64,000 bases of DNA, from contig OY987299.1 in NCBI GenBank assembly GCA_963920635.1, forward strand, positions 30,086,901 through 30,150,900, given 5' to 3'. The stretch is from Pseudeuparius sepicola (Eukaryota; Arthropoda; Insecta; Coleoptera; Anthribidae). The notes under the pieces were generated by a model. That model had not been told where the DNA came from. It saw nothing but the letters and a program-made list of their open reading frames with translations, and did not search any database. The first letter of the stretch is position 1. Each line of letters starts with the position of its first letter. Shown piece by piece: positions 34,940 through 46,530 of this stretch. Position numbers and translations under genes: made by a program.

Positions 34940-36230
34940 AGGGTGTCCAACTTTAAAACTGTACTAATCCGTAAAATCTTTATTTTTGGAGATAATCGCA
35001 TAAACTTTTTTTGTTTGAAAAGCCTTCAAAAACCGCTTGTTTTGACCTTCCTGCCATTTTCAATATGCAAATACAGGGCCGGCTGCGATTTTTTTATACA
35101 CCCGATTTTCACGAAAACCATTTAGCGATTTTTTTAATTTAAATTCTGACCCCACAACGTTAATCAGAACACCCCAAAACCCCCATATACCAAATTTGAA
35201 CAAAAAATATACAGGGAGTTCCATTCTGTAGGGTGTCAAAGTTGAGCAAAATATGAATTTTAAAGGCATCTGCCAAGTCAAGAGTGCCATGGAATCCCTT
35301 CAAAACAGTTAAATGGTCAACAGGACCACTCGATATGTTAGTGTGAAAATATTTACTACAAAAATATACAGGGTATTTTTCTCTGAGCCATCTCAAAATT
35401 CTGAATTTTTATTAAACTTTATACTGGTCAGGAGTGCTTCTGAATCATTGAAAAAATATTAATAAACACAAAAGTAATTTATTTCTTTATAAAATGCCAA
35501 ACAGCAAATAGAAACAATTTAAATTATTGGACTTATCTCAACAAAGTCACTGTCTAAGATGATACATTTTCTGTGCCTTTCCTGTTGTGGCACACCAGCC
35601 ACCTTAACTGATATGGACTTACTGACTGTCAGGCTTCTGTATTTTTTAGATTTAGTTCGTTTATAGCAGTGACTATAGAAAGGATCTATATAGTCACTGT
35701 TTATAGTGTGTGGAGCAGTTTTGATACACTCGATTTTTGACTCGTAAAAAGTTCAAAAAATCGTGTAATTTGAGTTGGCACAGATAAGAACACTGTGGAT
35801 ATTTTCTATTGGACTTTTGCACACCAACACCTTGAGTGGTCCTATTGACCATTCAACTGTTTTGAAGGGATTCCATGGCATACTTGACTTGGCAGATGCC
35901 TCTATAAAATTCCTATTTTGCTCAACTTCGACACCCTGCAGAATAGAACTTCCTGTATTTTTTTATTCAAATTTGGTATATAAGGGTTTTGGGGTGTTCT
36001 GATTAACGCTGTGTGGTCAGATTTTAAATAAAAAAATCGCTAAATGGTTTTCGTGAAAATCGGGGGTATAAAAAAATCGCAGCCGGCCCTGTATTTGCAT
36101 TTTGAAAATTGCGGGAAGGTCAAAAGAGGCGGTTTTTGAAGGCCTCTCACAAAAAAACTTTAGCCGATTATCTCCAAAAATGAAGATTTTACGAATTTGT
36201 ACAGTTTTAAAGTTGGACACCCTGTATATA
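34940..36230. mobile_element. Foldback element, gtgtcc-family copy B (most complete)
   Basis: Ends ACAGGGTGTCCAACTTTAAA and TTTAAAGTTGGACACCCTGT, then AATCTTTATTTTTGGAGATA inverted at 36170. Arms exceed 500 bp (CAGGGCCGGCTGCGATTTTT in both orientations). Frames in the arms are shadows of the repeat. It carries a micro-palindrome at 35667. Confidence 0.75.
35667..35699. repeat. Micro-palindrome insertion (CAGTGACTATAG arms), perfect 7-bp duplication
   Basis: A 33-bp unit with the same 11-base outer arms as 14028-14053 (CAGTGACTATA / TATAGTCACTG) but a longer centre. Flanked by TTTATAG on both sides, different from the CTCATAG flanks of its relative. Confidence 0.72.
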
Positions 36231-36658
36231 ACAGGCACACACTTCTGCTCATATCGAACATCATCCGACCCGCGCGCGTGCCTAGAAGAAGGATAAAAAT
36301 GAGAGCAAGTACGGCAGTCCGGAGGCTCGCCAGTGGCGCCGACTTCGTGGGGGCGACACGGGGCGCATGCCCCCACGCAAGCAGTTTACGTGGGGGCTAT
36401 GCCCCCACACAGGACTCGCAGAGGTTTTGGGATGAAATTTGTGCAGCCAGCGAACGAGGCACTCCATTTTTCGTAAAATATCAGGCACTATACAATTTCC
36501 GTGTAGGGCACACTTTATTTCCGAGTGCAATAGAAGGTATAAATGATTGACTATTCTCAATACCTGCAAAGCTAATGCTAATTTGGATGCAGTAGCAAAT
36601 GAACTTATTAAAAAAAACTTAAATGAGAAGAAAAACATTTTATGTGATTTAAATTCTA

Positions 36659-36999
36659 TACTAAAATCGAGCAACTCTTACGCCTGGCGTAAACAAGAGC
36701 ACGTGACTTGAGATATTCGCCAAGGCCGCACTGAGGCAGAACCTTTATTTAATTTTAGTCTTACAGTTGTTTACATCAACATATTTCGGAAAAGAATTAT
36801 TGGCTTAATTAAAATGGTTCAAAACATCGATAAAATTATTTGTGGCAGTGTCTAAATAGCAAGATAAAACCTCATAACTACACTTTTGCGATCGAGTACG
36901 TCCCTGCTGCCGAGTCGGGTGAAATTTTATAGTCTACGGACCAATCGCGGAACGTCATTGAACATGTGGTCTTATTTACGCCATTGCTCGATTTTAGTA
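36659..36999. mobile_element. TA-flanked MITE, copy 2
   Basis: TACTAAAATCGAGCAACTCT ... TTGCTCGATTTTAGTA, TA flanks. Same family as 34261-34621, slightly shorter. Confidence 0.8.
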
Positions 37000-37226
37000 T
37001 AGAATTAATTAGTTTAGTGAGCATTAAAATTATAATAAAATATTATTCTTCATGTTCACCCTTAGTTGGTTTTTGTGTTTTACGTTTTCCTCGCCCTTGC
37101 CCCTACGCAGTTTTTGAAAACCCGGCGCCTATGGGCTCGGGTGTTGGGAAGTTTGATTAGCGACACTCATTTTGTCACGCGATAACGGCATACCTTATAT
37201 TAGTTATAGTATCATATGGTCCTTAC

Positions 37227-37247
37227 CTCCGATCAATTTGATCGGAG
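37227..37247. repeat. Micro-palindrome insertion (CTCCGATCAA arms), perfect 8-bp duplication
   Basis: Arms CTCCGATCAA / TTGATCGGAG around one base, flanked by GTCCTTAC (or up to 10 bp, GGTCCTTACC, as the palindrome edge makes the boundary ambiguous). Confidence 0.68.
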
Positions 37248-37457
37248 GTCCTTACCTATTATTTACATAGTCTCATCAAAGTTTTTAAACATTCTGAGAT
37301 ATTAGCTTCAAATTTGGGGGAACTTTGGGATTTATAATTTTTCTTTCGATATTTCGGTATATTTGCAGCCTTCAGTAAAACCGGAAGTAACACACCTTTG
37401 AAATGTTTCCAAGGACGCATTGGGATTAATTTAAAAATAACCGCATAATGGTGATAC

Positions 37458-38725
37458 GACGTTTCTTAATATCACACACCTAAAAACCTAAAAAATAAGA
37501 TGTGTGATGGGTTTTTGGGGTCAAGGATTTCAATTTTGAAAATATTTTGGAGGATGACACTTATTGAGGATATTTGCGCTTTGAATGAAAGAAAAAAAAT
37601 GTGTTACAATGTTTTAGGATTCTTCTGAAATATTGGAGTCTATGATTACGTAATGGACTGTGTCGGCTGTGGTCTTTTTGGGAGGGTACATTCGTAGGCT
37701 CTGTAGAGGAGGGGTGAGATTTACAGAAATGAAAATTCAAAAGCGCCCCCCTCTAATCCAAAAAAAGTCCCAAAATCGATCTGTGCGAGCGATTTTTCAA
37801 AAACCACGCAAGTACTGAATTAGCTGGCACCAATAAGTAAGGAACCGCAGGAAGGAGTCAAAGGACTATGGACATTATAAAATACCTACCTCAGACGGAA
37901 ATCGCCCTGTATAGGAACCAAGTTTTGATACAATATTTTGATATCTGACATGGGGATGTATGTATGTATGGTGCTTCCATCGAAGTAAATGTTTGAGGAT
38001 AATAATTCATCGGTGAGTAATTTTGTAATTTAATTTAACTTCTGAAGCCATGCACCAAAGTGGCATAGGCGTTTGTGTAGGTACCTACTTCGACGTTTCT
38101 TAATATCACACACCTAAAAACCTAAAAAATAAGATGTGTGATGGGTTCTTGGGGTCAAGGATTTCAATTTTGAAAATATTTTGGAGGACGACACTTATTG
38201 AGGGTATTTGCGCTTTGAATGAAAGAAAAAAAATGTGTTACAATGTTTTAGGATTCTTCTGAAATATTGGAGTCTATGATTACGTAATGGACTGTGTCGG
38301 CTGTGGTCTTTTTGGGAGGGTACATTCGTAGGCTCTGTAGAGGAGGGGTGAGATTTACAGAAATGAAAATTCAGAAAGCGCCCCTCTCTAATAAAAAAAG
38401 CCCCGAAATCGATCTGTGCGAGAGATTTTTCAATAACCACGCAAGTATTGAATTAGCTGGCACCAATAAGTAAGGAACCGCAGGAAGGAGTCAAAGGACT
38501 ATGGACATTATAAAATACCTACCTCAGACGGAAATCGCCCTGTATAGGAACCAAGTTTTGATACAATATTTTGATATCTGACATGGGGATGTATGTATGT
38601 ATGGCGCTTCCATCAAATTAAATGTTTGAGGATAATAATTCATCGGTGAGTAATTTTGTAATTTAATTTAACTTCTGAGGCCATGCACCAAAGTGGCATA
38701 GGCGTTTGTGTAGGTACCTACTTCT
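37458..38725. repeat. Tandem duplication of a 634-bp unit
   Basis: Unit 1 (37458-38091) and unit 2 (38092-38725) are nearly identical. Both start GACGTTTCTTAATATCACAC and end TAGGTACCTACTTC, with only a handful of substitutions and small indels. No coding frame. The low divergence points to a recent duplication, or to an assembly duplication that read depth would reveal. Confidence 0.85.
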
Positions 38726-39693
38726 TCATAATTGGAAATTTAAAATTAGAATTGCTAATTATCCAGGATTCCTAAACTTAATAATAATTCCTAAACCTTA
38801 TAATTTTTGGGCTATAACTTTGTGGGTACTGATTTTAGGAAAAATGAGGATGAAATGCTAACATATTTTTTCTGCTATGTTCTGAAATAGGGAATATTGT
38901 CATAGACTTAATATAACGTCGTCTCTATAAGAATTACCTAGATATTTAAATATTACAGAAAAGCTCTGCTAATCTCTATCAGGTGATTCTAACAAATAAA
39001 TTGCTATGTACTCTAACACTAACCAAACAGTGTACTAGGTAGGGAGGTGAGTGGTACTTGTTATAAATGACATACAATTTATTCATAAAATATAATTTAT
39101 TGCTAATGGAGGCATTTATTTATAAAGTACTTAGGTATTACTTAATATCTACTTACATAATCCTAAATTTCTGTACATAATTAATGTAGTACTAATTTTA
39201 TTATTAGATATTCAGGTTTTTACAAAATAAATACCTATAGATTTTTTTAATTCCTTCAAATTAGACGGAAGAACATAAGAATTGGGGACAACAATAATAA
39301 AACGTATAGAAAAATAAGTACCAATAGTTTTAACAAGAAAAACAAATTATACCTACTTTTGCCTGTTCATAAAAGAATTTTGATTTTTAAATATTAGAAG
39401 TATAGGAAGTAAATACCTACATTATGTTTTGACAACTAAAGAAGTGCAAGGCAACATAAAAGACAATACATTTTTAGTGGCTAGTTTGACAAAAAATATT
39501 TATCACAGACTTAGTAAATACTTACAATATGTGGTCAATTTATTACTTAACATACAAATCGGCAAATGTTGAAAAATCGGACGGAATTTTGTAGTAGAGT
39601 AAGGTAAGAGTAGATAATAGTCAAAAAGAATTCTCAAAACAGAGGAGTTAAATATAACGAATTTCTTAAATATTTTTAAAAGTTTAGTAATAG

Positions 39694-39714
39694 CAAAGAT
39701 ATAGTATATCTTTG
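39694..39714. repeat. Micro-palindrome insertion (CAAAGATATA arms), perfect 7-bp duplication
   Basis: 21 bp, arms CAAAGATATA / TATATCTTTG around one base; GTAATAG on both sides. Confidence 0.72.
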
Positions 39715-42700
39715 GTAATAGGAAAGATGAGTAAAGAAACTATACCGTATCTGATTTTCTTTTGCCTCCAGCAAGAGATGGACAAAACTCTGAGTTAGAA
39801 GGTTGTAAACAGTGCAAATCCTTATCAAAGGAATCACTAGCTTATAAGTATTTGAGATAAAAGCGGATTTGTCCCATCTCTAGCAGCTGCCTCCATGCAC
39901 TGGGTTGCATTTTTTCCTAAAACCTCCCCGTTGCCAAAACACAAGAACACAAGAGATACAACAGAAGCGATATGGACTGGCTCCTTAAACTCAAAAACGG
40001 ATCACACAATTTGTCAAAAAGTCTCAGTCTAAGCGATCCTCGTCTACAACAACGAAAATGGCGCTTCAGTTATTATAAAACACTAGTTAACAATTTGGCC
40101 GTTAACGTCATCACCGTCGCGATGGCGATGGAGGCTGAGGTTCGACTCCCGCCATTTTTACCACGCAAAGAACCCGGTGGGGGGTTGCGGGAATCTGGTT
40201 GCACATTGGTAGGGCCTTGGTGTTCTCCTGTGAAACGTAGATTCAAGTTTTAGTGCGATGAGTGACGATGAATGCGTATTATGCATGGCTACCTGGATAT
40301 AAAGTACGAAAGTTCTTGTGTTTATGGATGGCGTATCACATGTAATCACATATTGTAATAACTTAGTTATTGATACATTCGTACTCTATATCCTTTTCTC
40401 TAATACCATTGAGTAAAATATTATACCGTAAGTTAATTGGTGCTGAAATTTATTGGAAAAATAAATAAGACACAATGCAAAATGTATTGTTGTGACAACA
40501 TTTTCTTCACAGATAGATCGTGAATTTGGCTTTACAGATAGTAATTTACTCAATGTTAATAATTTAAATCAATAGTCCAGAAAATGAGCCATCATGTAAA
40601 ATTTTATCAACTACCTATACTCAGTCAGCGCCTAAAAAAAATAAAAAAAACTTATAGACAAAAATATCGTATAAAAAATAATAAGTGTGTTTTTTAATTT
40701 TGACAGATTGCTTAAAAATAGGACTCACATATTTTCTGCACGAAACCGTCATATTTAAATAGTAAATTTAAAATTAAATAGCTAATCTGTGAGCGACTTT
40801 CCACTAGTATGATGGTAAAAAAAAACTCATTTTCGGAGCATTACAAATTTCACCACATCCAACTCTCACGAAAATGAGGAATACCCTCTATTCAATTTGA
40901 TTTCGGAGAATCGGATGTCATGATTAAAATGCGACATAAGTAGTTGAATTTAATTTCGTTATAATATATTTTTTGCAAACAAAGTAACTTGTGCTGTAAG
41001 AAGTGTAGATAATTAGTTTCAATATAAAAATGCAAAAACAAACATAAAACAGATGACATCTAATCATGAAGTTTTAGTAAATAAACCCATTTCCAAAGTT
41101 AGAAAAAAAAATTAAAAATATTATTAGAATGTTGAAGAATTTAAGCTCTTCAATATGTATAATAGTAATTACGATAAATCTCTTAATAACTCTCACGACT
41201 TACCTGCCTCTAAACATAAATGTTCTGAATCTATTCCAAAAATCTGCAACAATTCAAACTGTTCTTTTATCGAACTTTAGTCATATCATGCTTGTTTAGG
41301 ACTACTCACTCTGTTTCTATCTACTGGCTGTTACATTTTCTAAAATGCATTTGTTAGAAACGTTATTCACACAACATTCTATAGAAATAAAAATTCAAAA
41401 TTTATTAGGTCCAATTTAGACGCTCATTCATTCACTATTATTATTTGTCCTATTGTTGAGTTAGAAAAAGATAGAACAAATTAGAATTATGTAGTATTTG
41501 CAGAATATAAAATAATATTCTGCATAAATTTAATTTTTGTATTATTTTTAGTTCAAAAATAGGACACAATAATAATGGCGTGTGGCGTATGATTTAGGCC
41601 GTCCCTGTATATCCCAGATAATGTTTTAATTATATTTTCTGTTTCTGTGGTACTACTACTATTACCCTTTACTAGACATCATCATTATTTTGATAGGTAC
41701 ATTAATTCAAAGGGATTTATTAATCTCTGCTTTGTAATCTCATAAGAAGGAAGGACATTATAAAGGTTGTAAATATTTTTTGAGTATAACTTTTTTCACA
41801 TACTTACCATTTGTCAACAATTCCAACAGTAAATAAAATAATCCTACAAACTTCAACTTTAAAAAATAATTTTTTAAAATTAATCTTTCATTAAATTTAC
41901 AATTTTCCTAAGAGGCTGAATTAAAATGTCAAGTTTCTTATTAATAGAACTTTACTACTTTACTACTTTTAGCTAAAATTTATCGTAATTACTACATAAG
42001 TTAGTTTTTTCAAATAAATGTTAATTGAATTTTGAGAAAGTTATAAAGTAAATTCCACCAACGGACCTCCTACGTTGGAATGAATACAGCAAAGTTCTGA
42101 TTAGATGGCATAAACGGATGTCTTAAAGCTAATGAGTGAGGTGAAAAAAATAAAGAAAAAGGACAAACACATACTTATACATAAATGGTTGACCCGGCAC
42201 GTCACTGCTTCTTGGGAGAGCTTCGGTAGTGTTCTGAAAGTCAGGTCAGTTTTCGTTAAAAAAAAAATGACCCAGCGCCTGCCGACTACTTGCTTTTCTA
42301 CTGTATTCCCCACGCGGTTTTATAGTGTTTACTATTATGCTTAGTACCTAGTAAATTCTTCAACAATAACCTATTTTACTTCCCAGTTGCGGATTATTGT
42401 ATTTTTATTCACACCCGTTTTGGATTATTTACAAATGTTAAAACAGGGAATGTGGGCAGTATTCTGTATTTTTTTTGTTGGTTGTGTACTTACACAACAT
42501 TTGTAAGTACAAAGCCATCAAAAAATTTTAGAATCACCTGCTGCCCAAACTTGTAGTTTTAACACAATAAACAAGCCACAAACATTGGAATGTTATAAGA
42601 GTTTAAATCTATCTTATCCGAAACTCAAACCAAATACCAGACTTTACTTTGACCAGCTTGCTTTTTCGATAGCAACAGTATGCAGCTCTTTCTACCTGCG

Positions 42701-43616
42701 AAGCTGTATTTGTCTCTATGCCCGAATCCATGAAATAATAATAATAATAAATATAATAATTTTCAGTTGTAGTGATATGCTAAAAGAAGAATATCTTGAA
42801 AGTTTTGGATCGTGTACATTATATAGTTTCATTTTCTATATTATGGTTTCTAAGTCATAATAATAAACGTATTGTAAATAAACCATGCGTGCGTGCTATA
42901 TACATTAGCAACTAACTATAAACAAAAAATGTTCTACTGCCGTGTAACCATTCATTTAATGGACGCCACATAACACACAAAATAACAAACATATGAATTA
43001 ACTTGGTGATAGGTTATCAAGATGTGCAATTTCCCAAACAGGTACAAAACTTTTGTGAATATTCCAGACAAAAAAATAACCAAACAAAAGTATTAGGTAT
43101 ACCTAAAATATGTTTATTTTTCTTCCATTTCTGGTTTCAAATTTTCCACTTGTATTGTATTGTAGTTTTCCTTGGATGGTAAATATTCCAAATGACCATT
43201 GATCAATAATCTAATAATAATGTTGTAATTTCCAACATAAAAGATCAATCTATAGATAAACGATCAATCATGTAAGTTATAAATGAATCCATTTTGTGAT
43301 TGATGACATTTTTCTTCAGAAAAACATTCTTTTGCGAACATTATTGAAGTGGTAGGTGGTAGGTACATTATTGACTAGGTATATCGCAAAATAAATGAGA
43401 GAATTCAAAATCAATGGTTTTGCTATTATGACATTATGTTAGAATACTTTTGCTTCAAACTCCTAGATTTTTAGAATAAGTGGCGAAAACATAAAATAAT
43501 TAGGCATTTCTTCTACATACGGTTTGATAGTATCTAAGTCTGGAATGTACCTACTGATATAAAAAAACATTTAATAATTCATTTTCAAGGCCTTAAACTC
43601 AAAAAATAGCTATAGA

Positions 43617-43646
43617 CAAAGTTTACAGAATAAATTAGAAACTTTG
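43617..43646. repeat. Micro-palindrome insertion (CAAAGTTT arms)
   Basis: 30 bp, ends CAAAGTTT / AAACTTTG with a 14-base centre. Flanks CTATAGA and CTATAAA (6 of 7). Confidence 0.55.
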
Positions 43647-43734
43647 CTATAAACGAGTAAGGTCAATAGTTTAACCTATACTCGTACGTGTTACCTATTT
43701 ATGATTTCTATTGAAATTCTAAAACTGTATTTAG

Positions 43735-43762
43735 CACAGAAAATATGCGTATATTTTCTGTG
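43735..43762. repeat. Micro-palindrome insertion (CACAGAAAATAT arms), perfect 8-bp duplication
   Basis: 28 bp, arms CACAGAAAATATGC / GTATATTTTCTGTG. Flanked by GTATTTAG at 43727-43734 and 43763-43770. Confidence 0.75.
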
Positions 43763-44414
43763 GTATTTAGTAAAAATTGAGATTTTGGCAGAAAAACACA
43801 TTATTTTCGTTTAATAATTATACCTACCTAGAAAACACTATTATTAGAATCCAATAAACATCATCACAAAACAGATTGTACCTGTTTTAGGAACTATTAA
43901 ACTAAAAGGTGAGGTTAGCACTGCGTTAGTGAATAAGCATGCAAGAGCGACAATTAGATATGATCAGTATACATACATACATATTTGATGAGGAGAGCGG
44001 TTGGGATGAGTTATATTTTCCCTAGTTTCTTTTTTATAATGGTTCCTTGGGACTTTAAAATATGTATTTTGTTATTTCTATGATTCGATGAAATTTTATT
44101 AATAGCAACATTAGCGACGTTGCACACGCATTTTCACAATTTGTGGTTGTTTGGTTGGTTCGTGGATAGGAAAACCAGCAAAGTTAATATTGGTATCTAG
44201 CCTATCTAAGATCTATCCAGTATCAATATACATACCAGTTCTGTCCCAGAACTTCTGGGAATAACATTGCTTTGTTAGTATATTATTACACCCGTACTTA
44301 CTAGATTTAAATTAAATTGACCATATTCTCAAGTATTTTTTTGCTTGAGCAATTTTTTGCCTGTTATTGATCATCATAGGTATACAATGTACATTCCGAA
44401 AATATTTTCCAATA

Positions 44415-45543
44415 TACAGGGTGATCTAATAAGTAGTAGTGACCCAAAGTTATGTTTTTTAAATGGAACACTCCGTATTTTTACATTCTTAGAAAGCCCT
44501 TAAAAAGAATGTTCTTTTTTGTACAAAGTATTAAGGATCTATCTTTAAAGGTTAGGGAGTTTTAATTTTAAACTAAAAAATGGGCCACTTTTGAAAAGTA
44601 TTACTCAAAACCCAAACAAGATTTTGCCTGTTACGCCTAGTTAACAATTTTGGACACCCTATATTTTATTACACGTTTGGAAAGCCCTTAAAGAGTAGAT
44701 ACTTTTTGCTATAGGGTATTATGGGTGTAACTTTAAGAAGAAACGGGTTTAAAAAGGCCGATTACATGATTAGGGTGTCAAAATGTCACTTTTAAAGCTT
44801 TAAAAAATAAAAAGACATATTCTTGTTAATTTTTGGTGTATTGGAAATAGTTGAAAACCCACCTGTAACGCCATCAATAATAAAAAGCCTACGGCATATG
44901 AAGAAATAAAGTTTCCCCATAATATATTATGACATCGGCTTATGTTATTTATTTATGGCGTTACAGGTAGGTTTTCAACTATTACTATTTCCAATATACC
45001 AAAAATTGACAAGAATATGTCTTTATTTTTTACAGCTTTAAAAATGACATTTTGACACCCTAATCATGTAATCGGCCCTTTTAAACCCGTTTCTAAGAAT
45101 AAAATGGAAATAACTCCCTAACCTTTAAAGTTAGACCCACAATACCTTATAGCAAAAAGTATCTACTCTTTACTTTTTAAGGGCTTTCCAAACGTGTAAT
45201 AAAATATGGGGTGTTCCATTAGCGAGTAAACTTAAGTGAATCGCCCGGTATGTTCTTCAGAACTTTATCTCAATATCGATCCAAAATTGTTAACTAGGCG
45301 TAACAGGCAATCTCCAGTCCAAGTTATAGCCCAAAATATTATTTAGGTTTTGAGTAATACATTTTCATAAGCGGCCCATTTTTTAGTTTAAGATTAAAAT
45401 AACTCCTTAACCTTTAAAGATAGATCCTTAATACACTGTGCCAAAAAGAATATAGATTTTAAGGGCTTTCTAAGAATGTAAGAAAATACGGGATGTTCCA
45501 TTTAAAAAACCACTACTTATTGCATCACCCTGTATATTGGAAA
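44415..45543. mobile_element. Foldback element of about 1.13 kb
   Basis: Ends CAATATACAGGGTGATCTAA and GCATCACCCTGTATATTGG. Arms (TTTTTTAAATGGAACACTCC; CCTTAAAAAGAATG; GGCGTTACAGGTAGGTTTTC) extend almost to the centre, so nearly the whole element is one hairpin. No ORF. Confidence 0.78.
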
Positions 45544-45617
45544 ATATTTTCGGAATGTATTATGTTTCTGCACTAGTTTTGTCTATACTTTTTTTTCTAG
45601 CATTAACAATGTAGAAT

Positions 45618-46530
45618 ATACAGGGTGTTCCTAAATATCATGTACATACGGAAGGGGGTAATTCTTTGGCCCATTCTAAGAAAAAAACTTCATATGAACA
45701 TATGTCGTAAACGTCCTAACTTTTGAGATACAGGGCGTTGAAGTTCATTTTTTTAAATTGAATTTTGGCTACATTTCCCGAAATAATCAAGCTGCTGAAC
45801 TGAAATTTGGCACTGCTATGTTTTTGGGGGATGGAGAATAAGCTGAAAATGTCAATTTCACCGTATCTCACAGAGGGCGCCACTTGCGCTGTTTTTTGAT
45901 CACGCTTTTACGCCCAACTTTTTTGAGGTTATCTTTTTGGTCCTGCAGGTCCATCATTTTAGTGCACATTTTCATTCTGCAAGGAAAAGGTACTCTTGTT
46001 TCATAACGATTAAATCAACCGTTTGCTTTGAAATTGCCAAAACGTTCTCCAAAACACCTGTTGACTTCAATATTCGAAATAAAATTTTCACCTACCACCT
46101 TCAAGTGTTACAGATCAACTGTACCATTTAAACTGAGAAAAAAATCCCTATGAACAATGTACCAAAAATTATTCGCTTTCAAAATGGAAAGGATTGAATT
46201 TGACAAAATTTGGACACTCTATTCCAAGAAAACGAATGGTGTTTCGACCAATGCTCATTTGGCATTTTTTTCATCACTTTCAATGTATAGTTGATCTGTA
46301 ACATTTGAAAGCAGTAGGTGAAAATTTTATGTTTCGAATATTGGAATCAACAGGTGTTTTGGGGCACGTTTTGGTAATTTCAACGCAAACGGTTGATTTA
46401 ATCGTTATGAAACAAGAGTACCTTTTTCTTGCAGAATCAAAAGATGCACTAAAATGATGGACCTGCAGGACCAAAAAGATAACCTCAAAAAAGTTACGCG
46501 CAAAAGCGTGATCAAAAAACTCACCCCGTA
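45618..46530. mobile_element. Foldback element with mirrored short frames
   Basis: TTTTTGAGGTTATCTTTTTG and GGTCCTGCAGGTCCATCATT recur inverted at 46455-46500. Both arms encode the same spurious frame (VLQVHHFSA) on opposite strands. The outer left end near 45618 (ATACAGGGTGTTCC) has no clear partner, so the left boundary is uncertain. Confidence 0.6.

Larger units (their letters stand above)
38726..44410. other. Long intergenic stretch without recognised gene
   Basis: Mostly AT-rich sequence. 39900-40260 is GC-richer and includes an open frame (39972-40253) and multiple GATGG/GCGATGG motifs; it could be an unrecognised 5' exon or promoter. Micro-palindromes lie at 39694, 43617 and 43735. 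No TIR pair found between 38726 and 44410. Confidence 0.35.

Noticed and set aside
40130..40170. tRNA-like 3' end (GGTTCGACTCCCGCCA followed by T-run)
   Set aside because: The T-stem does not pair properly and no anticodon or acceptor partner lies upstream.
45937..46474. Two similar small proteins (VLQVHHFSA...) on opposite strands
   Set aside because: They are the two arms of one foldback read in mirror image; no domain.
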